This document shows positions 56,669-64,000 of a stretch of DNA of 64,000 nt, in pieces (positions within the stretch are counted from its first letter, which is position 1; every line of letters begins with the position of its first letter). Below the pieces are notes generated by a model. It saw nothing but the letters and a program-made list of their open reading frames with translations, did no database searches and was not told where the DNA came from. A program made the position numbers and the translations under genes. Location of the stretch: the NCBI RefSeq assembly GCF_900103785.1, contig NZ_FNHE01000016.1, forward strand, positions 24,747 to 88,746, written 5' to 3'. The stretch comes from Geodermatophilus siccatus. GTDB taxonomy: Bacteria; Actinomycetota; Actinomycetes; Mycobacteriales; Geodermatophilaceae.

Positions 56669-58165
56669 GTGTCCGAACCGCTGCTGCCCGGTGCCGCTCC
56701 CGAGGGCGGGATCGCCGCCGTCGTCGTCCTCGCCGCCGGGCAGGGCACCCGGATGAGGTCGTCGACGCCCAAGGTGCTGCACGCCCTCGGCGGGCGCAGC
56801 ATGCTCGGCCACGTCCTGGCCGCGACCGCGCCGCTGGCCCCTCGGCACACCCTCGTGGTGGTCGGCGCCGGCCGGGAGGCCGTGGAGGAGCACCTGGCGC
56901 AGGTCGCCCCCGACGCCCGGCCGGTCGTGCAGGAGGACCAGCGCGGGTCCGGGCACGCCGCGGCGGTGGCGCTGGCCGCCGTCCCCGACCTCCAGGGCGC
57001 CGTGCTGCTGGTCAACGGCGACGCCCCGCTGCTGCGGCCGGAGACGGTGACGTCGCTGGTCGACGCCCACCGCTCCGCGGGGAACGTGCTCACCGTGCTG
57101 ACCGCCGAGGTCGACGACCCGACCGGCCTGGGCCGGATCGTGCGGGACGCCGACGGCGCGGTGCGGGCCATCGTCGAGCAGCGCGACGCCACCCCCGAGC
57201 AGCGCGCCATCCGCGAGGTCAACGCCGGCGTCTACGTCGGCGAGGCCGCCGCGCTGCGCCGGGCGCTGGGCTCCCTGGGCGAGGACAACGACCAGGGCGA
57301 GCAGTACCTCACCGACGTCCTCGGCCTGCTCGTCGCCGAGGGCGCCCCGGTCGGCGGTGCACCCGCCGAGGACCCGGTCGACGTGCTCGGCTGCAACGAC
57401 CGCCGCGAGCTCGCCGCCCGCCGGCGCACGCTCAACGACCGCGTGCTCGACGACCTGATGCGCGCCGGCGTCACCGTCGTGGACCCGGCCACCACCTGGG
57501 TCGACGTCACCGTCACCGTCGCGGCGGACGCGCTGCTCGAGCCCGGCGTCCACCTCCGGGGGACGACGTCGGTCGCCACCGGCGCCGTCGTCGGACCGGA
57601 CACCACCCTCGTGGACACCACCGTCGAGGAGGGCGCGAGCGTGGTGCGCTCGCACGTCCTCGACGCGGTCGTCGGCCCGCGCGCCACCGTCGGCCCGTTC
57701 AGCTACCTGCGGCCGGGCACCCGGCTGGCCGCAGGCTCCAAGGTCGGCGCCTTCGTCGAGACCAAGAACGTGCAGGTCGGCGAGGACTCCAAGGTGCCGC
57801 ACCTCTCCTACGTCGGCGACGCCACGATCGGCCGTGGCTCGAACGTCGGCGCGGCGACGGTCTTCGTGAACTACGACGGCGTCGAGAAGCACCACACGCG
57901 GGTCGGCGACCACGTGCGCATCGGCTCGGACACCATGCTCGTGGCGCCGGTCACCGTGGGGGACGGCGCCTACACCGCGGCCGGCTCGGTGATCACCACC
58001 GACGTCCCCCCGGGGGCGATGGGCGTCGCACGGGCGCGCCAGCGCAATGTGGCAGGCTGGGTACGGCGGCGCCGTCCCGGGACGGCTGCCGCGCAGGCCG
58101 CCGAGGCGGCCGGGGATGCAGGGGCCGAGACGGCGGCAGACACTCGCGCGGAGGCGTCCGAGTAG
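56669..58165 (+). CDS. glmU: bifunctional UDP-GlcNAc pyrophosphorylase/GlcN-1-P acetyltransferase
   Basis: A 498-residue enzyme making UDP-N-acetylglucosamine for peptidoglycan. N-terminal uridyltransferase: VVLAAGQGTRMRSSTPKVLH, GHVLAATAPLAPRHTLVVVG, EDQRGSGHAAAVALA, VNGDAPLLRPET. C-terminal left-handed beta-helix acetyltransferase (~255-460): GPFSYLRPGTRLAAGSKVGA, FVETKNVQVGEDSKVPHLSY, NYDGVEKHHT. Then an Ala-rich tail. GTG has GAGGAGAT 6 bases before it. Order tRNA-glmU-prs is conserved. Confidence 0.96.
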   Translation: MSEPLLPGAAPEGGIAAVVVLAAGQGTRMRSSTPKVLHALGGRSMLGHVLAATAPLAPRHTLVVVGAGREAVEEHLAQVAPDARPVVQEDQRGSGHAAAVALAAVPDLQGAVLLVNGDAPLLRPETVTSLVDAHRSAGNVLTVLTAEVDDPTGLGRIVRDADGAVRAIVEQRDATPEQRAIREVNAGVYVGEAAALRRALGSLGEDNDQGEQYLTDVLGLLVAEGAPVGGAPAEDPVDVLGCNDRRELAARRRTLNDRVLDDLMRAGVTVVDPATTWVDVTVTVAADALLEPGVHLRGTTSVATGAVVGPDTTLVDTTVEEGASVVRSHVLDAVVGPRATVGPFSYLRPGTRLAAGSKVGAFVETKNVQVGEDSKVPHLSYVGDATIGRGSNVGAATVFVNYDGVEKHHTRVGDHVRIGSDTMLVAPVTVGDGAYTAAGSVITTDVPPGAMGVARARQRNVAGWVRRRRPGTAAAQAAEAAGDAGAETAADTRAEASE

Positions 58166-58212
58166 GCCCGCCGGGCGCCCGACCGACGCGACGAGCAGGG
58201 GTGGACGAGCCG

Positions 58213-59193
58213 ATGAGCGCGATCCGGCAGACGACCAGCAAGAGCCTGATGCTCTTCTCCGGCCGGGCCCACCCCGAGCTCGCGGAGGAGATCGCCGGAC
58301 ACCTCGGCGTGACGCCGACGCCGACCGCGTCCTACGAGTTCGCCAACGGCGAGCTCTTCGTCCGCTTCGAGGAGTCCGTCCGCGGCTGCGACGCGTTCAT
58401 CGTCCAGAGCCACACCGCGCCGATCAACACGTGGCTCATGGAACAGCTGCTCATGGTGGACGCCGCCAAGCGCGCGTCGGCCAAGCGGATCACCGTCGTC
58501 GCCCCGTTCTTCCCCTACGCCCGGCAGGACAAGAAGCACCGCGGCCGCGAGCCCATCTCCGCCCGCCTGGTCGCCGACATGTTCAAGACCGCCGGCGCCG
58601 ACCGGCTGATGACCGTCGACCTGCACACCGCGCAGATCCAGGGCTTCTTCGACGGCCCGGTCGACCACCTCTTCGCCCTCGACCTGCTGGTCGACCACGT
58701 CAAGGAGCGCTGGGGCGACCGCGACATCACCGTGGTCTCACCGGACTCCGGGCGGGTGCGCGTCTCGGAGCGGTGGAGCGACAAGCTCGGCGGCGTCCCG
58801 CTGGCCTTCATCCACAAGACCCGCGACCCGATGAGGCCCAACGAGGTCGTCGCCAACCGCGTCGTCGGTGAGGTCGAGGGCCGGGTCTGCATCCTGGTCG
58901 ACGACATGATCGACACCGGCGGCACGATCGTGAAGGCCGCCGAGACGCTGTTCGACGCCGGCGCCGCCGACGTCATCGTCTGTGCCACGCACGGCGTCCT
59001 CTCCGGCCCGGCGGTCGACCGGCTGAAGAACAGCCGCGTCAGCGAGGTCATCGTGACCAACACGCTGCCCATCGAGCCGGCCCGCCAGTTCGACAAGCTC
59101 ACCGTCCTGTCCATCGCCCCGCTGCTGGCGCGCGCGATCAAGGAGGTCTTCGAGGACGGCTCGGTGACGAGCCTCTTCGGCGGCGCGTCTTGA
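58213..59193 (+). CDS. prs: ribose-phosphate pyrophosphokinase
   Basis: A 326-residue enzyme that makes PRPP from ribose-5-phosphate and ATP. Seen: LMLFSGRAHPELAEEIAGHL, FANGELFVRFEESVRG, PFFPYARQDKKHRGREPIS (ATP loop), DLHTAQIQGFFDGPVDHL and the PRPP loop VDDMIDTGGTIVKAAETL. ATG 58213 (MSAIRQTTSKSLM) is used; GTG 58201, four codons upstream, is an alternative. Follows glmU after 47 bases. Confidence 0.95.
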   Translation: MSAIRQTTSKSLMLFSGRAHPELAEEIAGHLGVTPTPTASYEFANGELFVRFEESVRGCDAFIVQSHTAPINTWLMEQLLMVDAAKRASAKRITVVAPFFPYARQDKKHRGREPISARLVADMFKTAGADRLMTVDLHTAQIQGFFDGPVDHLFALDLLVDHVKERWGDRDITVVSPDSGRVRVSERWSDKLGGVPLAFIHKTRDPMRPNEVVANRVVGEVEGRVCILVDDMIDTGGTIVKAAETLFDAGAADVIVCATHGVLSGPAVDRLKNSRVSEVIVTNTLPIEPARQFDKLTVLSIAPLLARAIKEVFEDGSVTSLFGGAS

Positions 59194-59616
59194 CTGTCGG
59201 CCGACCGGCCCACCCCGCGGCCAGGTGCCGTCCCCGGCCGCCGCTGAGCCGCTGCCCGTGGACCGGTCGGGAGACCCTCCGGGCCCCCGCGACCGGTCCA
59301 CCCCGCGGCCAGGTGCCGTCCCCGGCCGCCGCTGAGCCGCTGCCCGTGGACCGGTCGGGAGACCCTCCGGGCCCCCGCGACCGGTCCACCCCGCGGCCAG
59401 GTGCCGTCCCCGGCCGGCGCTGAGCCGCGACGTCCCGTCGTTGTCGTCCCGGTGCCGGACGCGGGGTCGTCGGGCGCTGAGGTATCCTCGATGAGTTGCC
59501 CGGCGAGGGAGACGGTCCGCCGTACTCCGTGATCGACGTGCGTGTGCCCTCCAGGGGCGTGCCGCGCCGTGTGCCGGCCACCGACCCGGATCCACCTCCC
59601 CGAGGAGCACACCACC
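59194..59616. other. prs-rplY intergenic region
   Basis: About 420 bases: an 88-bp tandem repeat fills 59203-59430, and the rest holds a TATCCT box at 59483-59488 that could be the rplY -10, which would give an rplY leader of about 120 bases. No gene seen. Confidence 0.5.
59203..59430. repeat. 88-bp tandem repeat, about 2.6 copies
   Basis: Units start at 59203, 59291 and 59379, each opening GACCGG-C/T-CCACCCCGCGGCC. Copies 1 and 2 are nearly identical over 88 bases; copy 3 stops after about 50. The exact spacing implies recent duplication. A related core (CCGCGGCCAGGCGCCGTCCC) occurs near 51138. Confidence 0.9.
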
Positions 59617-60321
59617 GTGGCTGACTTCCGCCTCGTCGCCGAGGCCCGCACCGAGTTCGGCAAGGGCAGCGCCCGCCGCACCCGCCGGGCCGGCCGCGTC
59701 CCCGCCGTCCTCTACGGGCACGGCCAGGACGTCGTGCACCTGTCGCTGCCGGCCCGCGAGTTCGCCGCGGCGCTGCGCAACGGCGGCTCCAACGTCCTGC
59801 TGACCGTCGTCCTCGACGGCCGGGAGGAGCTGGCGCTCACCAAGTCGGTGCAGCGCGACCCGCTGACCCGCGTCCACGAGCACGTCGACCTGCTCCTGGT
59901 CCGCCGCGGCGAGCGGACCACCGTCGACGTGCCGATCGTCATCGTCGGTGAGCCCGGCGTCGACGCGATCGCGAACCACCAGCTGAACACCGTCTCGATC
60001 GAGGCCGACGCGACGAACCTGCCCGAGACGATCGAGGTCGACGTCACCGGTCACACCGCGGGGCAGAACATCACCGCGGCCGACCTGGCGCTGCCCGCCG
60101 GCGCGACGCTGGTCACCGACCCGGAGGCGCTCGTCATCGGCTTCCTGGGCGCCCCGACCGCCGAGGCCCTCGAAGCCGAGCTCGCCGAGGCCGAGGCCGA
60201 GGCCGGCATCGAGCGCGAGGAGTCCGCCGAGCCCGCCGAGGGCGTCGGCCAGGGCGACGTCGTCGCCGAGCCGCAGGACCAGGGCAGTGGCGAGTCCATG
60301 GAGTCCGCCGAGAAGGGCTGA
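59617..60321 (+). CDS. rplY: 50S ribosomal protein L25/general stress protein Ctc
   Basis: A 234-residue protein that binds 5S rRNA. The L25 domain is at residues ~4-90 ([40 protein letters not shown]), the TL5 C-terminal beta domain at ~95-185 ([20 protein letters not shown]), and a ~45-residue Glu/Ala/Gln acidic tail. GTG with CGAGGAGC. Long Ctc-type architecture is normal for actinobacteria. It is followed by pth, with a strong hairpin between. Confidence 0.95.
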   Translation: MADFRLVAEARTEFGKGSARRTRRAGRVPAVLYGHGQDVVHLSLPAREFAAALRNGGSNVLLTVVLDGREELALTKSVQRDPLTRVHEHVDLLLVRRGERTTVDVPIVIVGEPGVDAIANHQLNTVSIEADATNLPETIEVDVTGHTAGQNITAADLALPAGATLVTDPEALVIGFLGAPTAEALEAELAEAEAEAGIEREESAEPAEGVGQGDVVAEPQDQGSGESMESAEKG

Positions 60322-60343
60322 GCGTCCTGACCGATAGCTCGAC

Positions 60344-60378
60344 CCGCAGGGGCGCCGGCGATGCCGGCGCCCCTGCGG
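60344..60378 (+). terminator. 16-bp perfect hairpin between rplY and pth
   Basis: CCGCAGGGGCGCCGGC, loop GAT, then the exact complement. It begins 23 bases after the rplY stop and ends two bases before the annotated GTG of pth. It could terminate rplY transcription, or shield the pth start; see the findings. Confidence 0.6.
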
Positions 60379-60380
60379 CC

Positions 60381-60968
60381 GTGTCCGAGGGGCCGTTCCT
60401 CGTCGTGGGGCTGGGCAACCCCGGCCCCTCCTACGCCGGCAACCGGCACAACGTCGGCGCGATGGTGCTCGACGAGCTGGCCGCCCGCGCCGGGGTGAAG
60501 CTGTCCCCCGGCAAGGGGAAGCGGGCGCGGACGCTGATCGGCGAGGGGCGGCTGGCCGGCCGCCGCGTCGTGCTGGCCCGGCCCACGTCCTACATGAACG
60601 AGTCCGGCGGCCCGGTCCGCGGTCTGCTCGACTACCACTCCATCCCGCCGGCCGACCTCGTGGTGCTGCACGACGAGCTCGACATCCCCTTCGCCAGCGT
60701 GCGGCTCAAGCGCGGCGGCGGCGAGGGCGGCCACAACGGCCTGCGGTCGATCTCGCGCTCCACCGGAACGAAGGACTACCTCCGGGTGCGCGTCGGCATC
60801 GGCCGCCCGCCCGGCCGCCAGGACCCTGCCGACTTCGTGCTCAAGGACTTCTCCGCGACCGAGCGCAAGGAGCTCGACCTCCTGGTCGCCGAGGCCGCCG
60901 ACGCGACCGAGGAGCTCCTCGCGCAGGGCCTCGAGGCGGCGCAGAACGTCGTCCACCCCCGCACCTGA
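60381..60968 (+). CDS. pth: peptidyl-tRNA hydrolase
   Basis: A 195-residue enzyme that recycles peptidyl-tRNA. Seen: [20 protein letters not shown] (catalytic His), [59 protein letters not shown] and [17 protein letters not shown] 60381 gives a normal length but has no ribosome site and abuts a 16-bp hairpin; CTG 60327 in the same frame, with AGAAGGG 9 bases before it, would add 18 residues and place the hairpin inside the gene. Enzyme identity is secure, start is not. Confidence 0.93.
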   Translation: MSEGPFLVVGLGNPGPSYAGNRHNVGAMVLDELAARAGVKLSPGKGKRARTLIGEGRLAGRRVVLARPTSYMNESGGPVRGLLDYHSIPPADLVVLHDELDIPFASVRLKRGGGEGGHNGLRSISRSTGTKDYLRVRVGIGRPPGRQDPADFVLKDFSATERKELDLLVAEAADATEELLAQGLEAAQNVVHPRT

Positions 60969-61167
60969 CCGGGCGGCCCCCGGGTGGGTGACCCGCCGTC
61001 CCCAACGGGTGAACGGGTCCTCCCTGCATTGACCCCCCCGTGACGCGCTGTGATGGTCGATCCGACGTCGGGCGCCGTGCCCGGGCGAACTCCCTGCTCA
61101 CAAGCGAGCAAGCGCCCGCGCACGAGTGACGCCGACTACACGTTGTCACGCGTGTCCGGGGGGAACC

Positions 61168-62655
61168 GTGCTGCTCGACCAGTCCACCGTCCGACTAGGG
61201 ACGGCGTCCCGCGTGCTCGCGGAACCGCCGTCCACCCTGCGCCGTCCTCGGCTGTGGCGAGGCGGCGCCGCCTGGGCCGGCCGGTACTCGCGCGCCCTCA
61301 CCGGCTTCGAGGTCGTGGCCGCCGTGGTGGCCGCCTGGACCGTCCTCGGAACCCACCCGCACGCCTCGCCGACGACCGTCCTGTTCTGGGCCACCGTCGG
61401 CCTCGTCGTCGTCTGGCCGGCGCTGCTGCACGCCACGGGCGCCCACGCCGAGCGGGTCTTCGGCACCGGCAGCGACGAGTACCGCGCCGTCGGGAGGGCC
61501 GGCTTCCTGCTGCTGGCCGTCGCCGGCTTCGTCTCCTACGCCGCCGACCTCGACCTCAGCCGGGCCCTGGTCGTCGGCGCGGTCCCCGCGTTGACCCTGG
61601 GCACCCTGCTCGGCCGGTTCGCCGCCCGCTGCGCGCTGCGCGGCCTGCGCGCGCAGGGCCGCTGCACCAAGCGGGTCGTCGTCGTGGGGCGCGGCACCGC
61701 CGCCCTCGAGCTGGTGGACCGGCTGCGCCGCGAGCGGTTCGCCGGGCTGGAGGTCGTCGCCGCCTGCGTCACCCCCGACGACCGTGACCGGGTGGCCCGA
61801 GTCGCCGGCGTCCCGGTCGCCGGTCTGGACGACGTCCTGACGCTGGCCGGCTCCCTCGGCGCGGACACCATCGCCGTCACCTCCGCCAGCGAGACCGCCT
61901 CGCAGTACCTGCGCTCGCTGTCCTGGCAGCTGGAGGGCACCGGCATCGAGCTGCTCGTCGCGCCCGGCCTCATCGAGGTCGCCGGCCCGCGGTTGCACAT
62001 CCGCCCGTTCGAGGGGCTGCCGCTGCTGTCGGTGGAGCAGCCGCGCTTCGAGGGCTGGCCGCGGGTGGTCAAGGGCGGCCTGGACCGCGCGGTCGCCGCC
62101 CTGGCGCTGGTGCTCCTCGCCCCGGCCCTGCTCGCGATCGCCCTCGCCGTCAAGCTGACCAGCCCCGGCCCGGTGCTCTACCGCCAGGAGCGGGTGGGCG
62201 TGAACGGGCAGGCCTTCACGATGCTGAAGTTCCGCAGCATGGTCGTCGACGCCGACCGCCAGGTCGACGCGCTCGAGGCGCAGAACATCTCCGACGGCCT
62301 GCTGTTCAAGATGCGCGTGGACCCGCGGGTCACCCCCGTCGGCCGGGTGCTGCGCCGCCTGTCGCTGGACGAGCTGCCGCAGCTGTTCAACGTCCTCGGC
62401 GGCTCCATGTCGCTGGTCGGCCCGCGCCCGCCGCTGCCCGGCGAGGTCGCCCGCTACGACACGTCGGTCAGCCGCCGGCTGCTGGTCAAGCCCGGGCTCA
62501 CCGGGTTGTGGCAGATCTCCGGGCGCTCCGACCTGCCGTGGGAGGAGTCCGTGCGGCTGGACCTGCGCTACGTCGAGAACTGGTCGCTGGCGATGGACCT
62601 GCTGATCCTCGTCAAGACCGTGCGCGCCGTGGTGAGCAGCTCCGGGGCCTACTGA
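61168..62655 (+). CDS. polyprenyl glycosylphosphotransferase (exopolysaccharide initiating sugar transferase)
   Basis: A 495-residue membrane enzyme that places the first sugar phosphate on undecaprenyl phosphate. Four N-terminal TM segments (~40-155), a Rossmann-like CoA-binding domain (VVVVGRGTAALELVDRLRRE), a fifth TM, and the catalytic PHPT domain (~300-490): SPGPVLYRQERVGVNGQAF, LKFRSMVVDAD, RRLSLDELPQLFNVLGGSMS, VGPRPPLPGEV, KPGLTGLWQISGRSDL. GTG 61168 chosen because GGGGGGAA precedes it. First gene of a polysaccharide locus with the glycosyltransferase that follows. Repeat copy H follows the stop. Confidence 0.93.
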   Translation: MLLDQSTVRLGTASRVLAEPPSTLRRPRLWRGGAAWAGRYSRALTGFEVVAAVVAAWTVLGTHPHASPTTVLFWATVGLVVVWPALLHATGAHAERVFGTGSDEYRAVGRAGFLLLAVAGFVSYAADLDLSRALVVGAVPALTLGTLLGRFAARCALRGLRAQGRCTKRVVVVGRGTAALELVDRLRRERFAGLEVVAACVTPDDRDRVARVAGVPVAGLDDVLTLAGSLGADTIAVTSASETASQYLRSLSWQLEGTGIELLVAPGLIEVAGPRLHIRPFEGLPLLSVEQPRFEGWPRVVKGGLDRAVAALALVLLAPALLAIALAVKLTSPGPVLYRQERVGVNGQAFTMLKFRSMVVDADRQVDALEAQNISDGLLFKMRVDPRVTPVGRVLRRLSLDELPQLFNVLGGSMSLVGPRPPLPGEVARYDTSVSRRLLVKPGLTGLWQISGRSDLPWEESVRLDLRYVENWSLAMDLLILVKTVRAVVSSSGAY

Positions 62656-62714
62656 GAGGACCACCCTTCCCCCACGCCTCGCAGGCTCGCCGCGGGTCCC
62701 TGAAGGTGGCCGCC
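62655..62714 (+). repeat. palindromic intergenic element, copy H
   Basis: Outer arms CCACCCTTC and GAAGGTGG, loop CTCGCAGGCTCG. It begins at the last base of the stop codon of the sugar transferase. Confidence 0.75.
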
Positions 62715-62897
62715 CTGCCCCATCGCGGGGCCCGGAGGGGACCGCCTGCGCGGGCGTGCCCCGTGCGGGTGAGGGCACCCGCCGCACACCTCCCCATCAG
62801 CGCGGCGTCCGTCGATGCTCACCGAGGGCGACGACGGAACCCGCGCGTCCCGCACGCACACGTCGTCCGAGCTGTTCGGACGCGAGACGGAGGCCCA

Positions 62898-64000
62898 GTG
62901 GACCACTTGAGCATCGCCATGGTCGGCACGCGTGGCGTGCCGGCCCGGTACGGCGGCTTCGAGACGGCGGTGGAGGAGATCGGCCGCCGGCTGGCCGACG
63001 CCGGGCACCGGGTGGTCGTGTACTGCCGCACCGCCCCCGGGGCGCGGGAGGCGCCGCCGGCGGCGCACCTGGGCATGGAGCTGGTGCACCTGCCGGCCGC
63101 CCGCCGCCGGTCGCTGGAGACCCTCAGCCACACCGCCCTGTCGGTGCGCCACCTGGTGGCCCACCGCACCGACGCGGCCGTGCTGTTCAACGCGGCGAAC
63201 GCGCCGCTGCTGCCGGCGCTGCGCGCCGCGCGCATCCCGGTCGCCACCCACGTGGACGGCCTGGAGTGGAAGCGGGCCAAGTGGGGCGGGGCGGGACGGC
63301 GGTACTACCGGGCCGCCGAGGCGCTCGCCGTCCGCTGGTCCGATGCGCTCATCGCCGACGCGCAGGGCATCGCGGACTACTACCGCGACGCCTTCGCCGC
63401 CCCCACCACGCTGCTGAGCTACGGCGCGCCGCTCATCGAGCCCGGCGCGGACCGGCTGGCCGAGCTGGGCCTGCAGCCGCGCGGCTACCACCTGGTGGTG
63501 GCCCGGTTCGAGCCGGAGAACCACGTCGACGTGATCGTCGAGGGCTACGCCGCGAGCGCGGCCGGCAAGCCGCTGGTCGTCGTCGGCTCGGCGCCCTACG
63601 CCGACGAGTACACCGCCCGGGTGCACGGGCTGGCCGACGACCGGGTGCGTTTCCTCGGCGGCGTCTGGGACCAGGAGCTGCTCGATCAGCTGTACGCCAA
63701 CTGCGCGACCTATCTGCACGGGCACTCGGTGGGGGGCACCAATCCCTCGCTGCTGCGGGCGATCGGCGCCGGCGCGGCGGTGACCGCCTTCGACGTCGGC
63801 TTCAACCGGGAGGTGGTCGCCGACGCGGGGCGGTATTTCCGCACCCCGGCCGACGTCGCCCGCGAGGTCGTCGCGGTGGAGGCCGACCCCGAGTGGGTCG
63901 TCCGCTCCGGGCGGCGCGCCCGCGAGCTGGCCGGTGGCTACGACTGGGACGCCGTCGCCGCCGGCTACGAGGAGCTCGCCCGTGTCCTGGCCGGGCGGCG
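62898..64000 (+). CDS. DUF1972-type glycosyltransferase, cut by the window edge
   Basis: At least 367 residues, open to the right edge. The N-terminus is DUF1972-like (IAMVGTRGVPARYGGFETAV, ALRAARIPVATHVDGLEWKR), followed by a GT-B C-terminal domain with VVARFEPENHVDVIVEGYA, VVVGSAPYADEYTARVHG and the donor-binding SVGGTNPSLLRAIGAGAAVT. Enzymes of this kind add rhamnose or related sugars during exopolysaccharide assembly. GTG start is the first in a frame with continuous conservation. It belongs with the upstream initiating transferase; the likely missing part is short. Confidence 0.85.
   Translation, partial: MDHLSIAMVGTRGVPARYGGFETAVEEIGRRLADAGHRVVVYCRTAPGAREAPPAAHLGMELVHLPAARRRSLETLSHTALSVRHLVAHRTDAAVLFNAANAPLLPALRAARIPVATHVDGLEWKRAKWGGAGRRYYRAAEALAVRWSDALIADAQGIADYYRDAFAAPTTLLSYGAPLIEPGADRLAELGLQPRGYHLVVARFEPENHVDVIVEGYAASAAGKPLVVVGSAPYADEYTARVHGLADDRVRFLGGVWDQELLDQLYANCATYLHGHSVGGTNPSLLRAIGAGAAVTAFDVGFNREVVADAGRYFRTPADVAREVVAVEADPEWVVRSGRRARELAGGYDWDAVAAGYEELARVLAGR

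Noticed and set aside
59203..59430. CRISPR array
   Set aside because: The repeat is 88 bases, contiguous, without spacers, and no cas genes are in the window.

Overview
The window is very GC-rich actinobacterial chromosome, with many GTG starts, 4-base GTGA/ATGA gene overlaps and TANNNT boxes 6-7 bases before start codons (leaderless-type promoters). Gene order from about 10.9 kb onward (mscL-like, SAF/CpaB-like, FmdB/Ruc, 5-FTHF cyclo-ligase, galU, moeA-like glp, rimJ-like, glpR/sepX, O-mannosyltransferase, rsmI, metG, tatD, rpfB, ksgA, ispE, glmU, prs, rplY, pth) follows the block known in Mycobacterium tuberculosis around Rv0985c-Rv1018c, with accessory genes inserted. Codon style and the intergenic repeats suggest Geodermatophilaceae (Geodermatophilus, Modestobacter or Blastococcus); the genus is inference.

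Layout. 0-2.5 kb: two small genes, then a decayed integrative-element scar between a partial tRNA-Arg 3' copy (850-888) and the intact tRNA-Arg(CCT), holding a DUF1326 gene and an integrase fragment. 2.5-10.9 kb: hydrolase, cytosine permease/deaminase pair, SRPBCC protein, sirtuin, a putative DNA glycosylase with an extra C-terminal domain, then kinase/thioesterase/VOC and YbaK genes. 10.9-12.3 kb: a shortened MscL, a SAF-domain protein and a Ruc-like chaperone preceded by a CIRCE box. 12.3-14 kb: gene debris. 14-22 kb: lipase-like membrane hydrolase, TetR-EamA pair with a palindromic operator, ornithine cyclodeaminase with a proline-racemase scar, Hsp20, LysE, a GAF-PP2C phosphatase, MarR. 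22-26 kb: a three-gene operon of dicarboxylate carrier, CoA-transferase and fused carboxyltransferase. 26-31 kb: 5-FTHF cyclo-ligase, galU, and the Glp/GlpR cell-division pair.

31-39 kb is the most distinctive region. After tRNA-Ala and a PRC-barrel gene there is a run of six plus-strand genes: an ER/archaeal-type (SipW-like) signal peptidase, four secreted proteins with SipW-type leaders (two camelysin/TasA-like and related to each other, two FN3-bearing paralogues) and a membrane GGDEF diguanylate cyclase translationally coupled to one of the secreted proteins. It looks like a self-contained surface-protein export module tied to c-di-GMP.

39-64 kb is mostly housekeeping: enoyl-CoA hydratase, a broken MFS gene, protein O-mannosyltransferase, rsmI, an orphan AbiEi/DUF559 protein, corA, an amino-acid permease, metG-tatD, rpfB-ksgA-ispE, TetR-desaturase, tRNA-Gln-glmU-prs, rplY-pth, and the start of an exopolysaccharide locus that runs off the right edge. 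A family of eight palindromic elements with a conserved loop and covarying arms sits mostly right behind stop codons.
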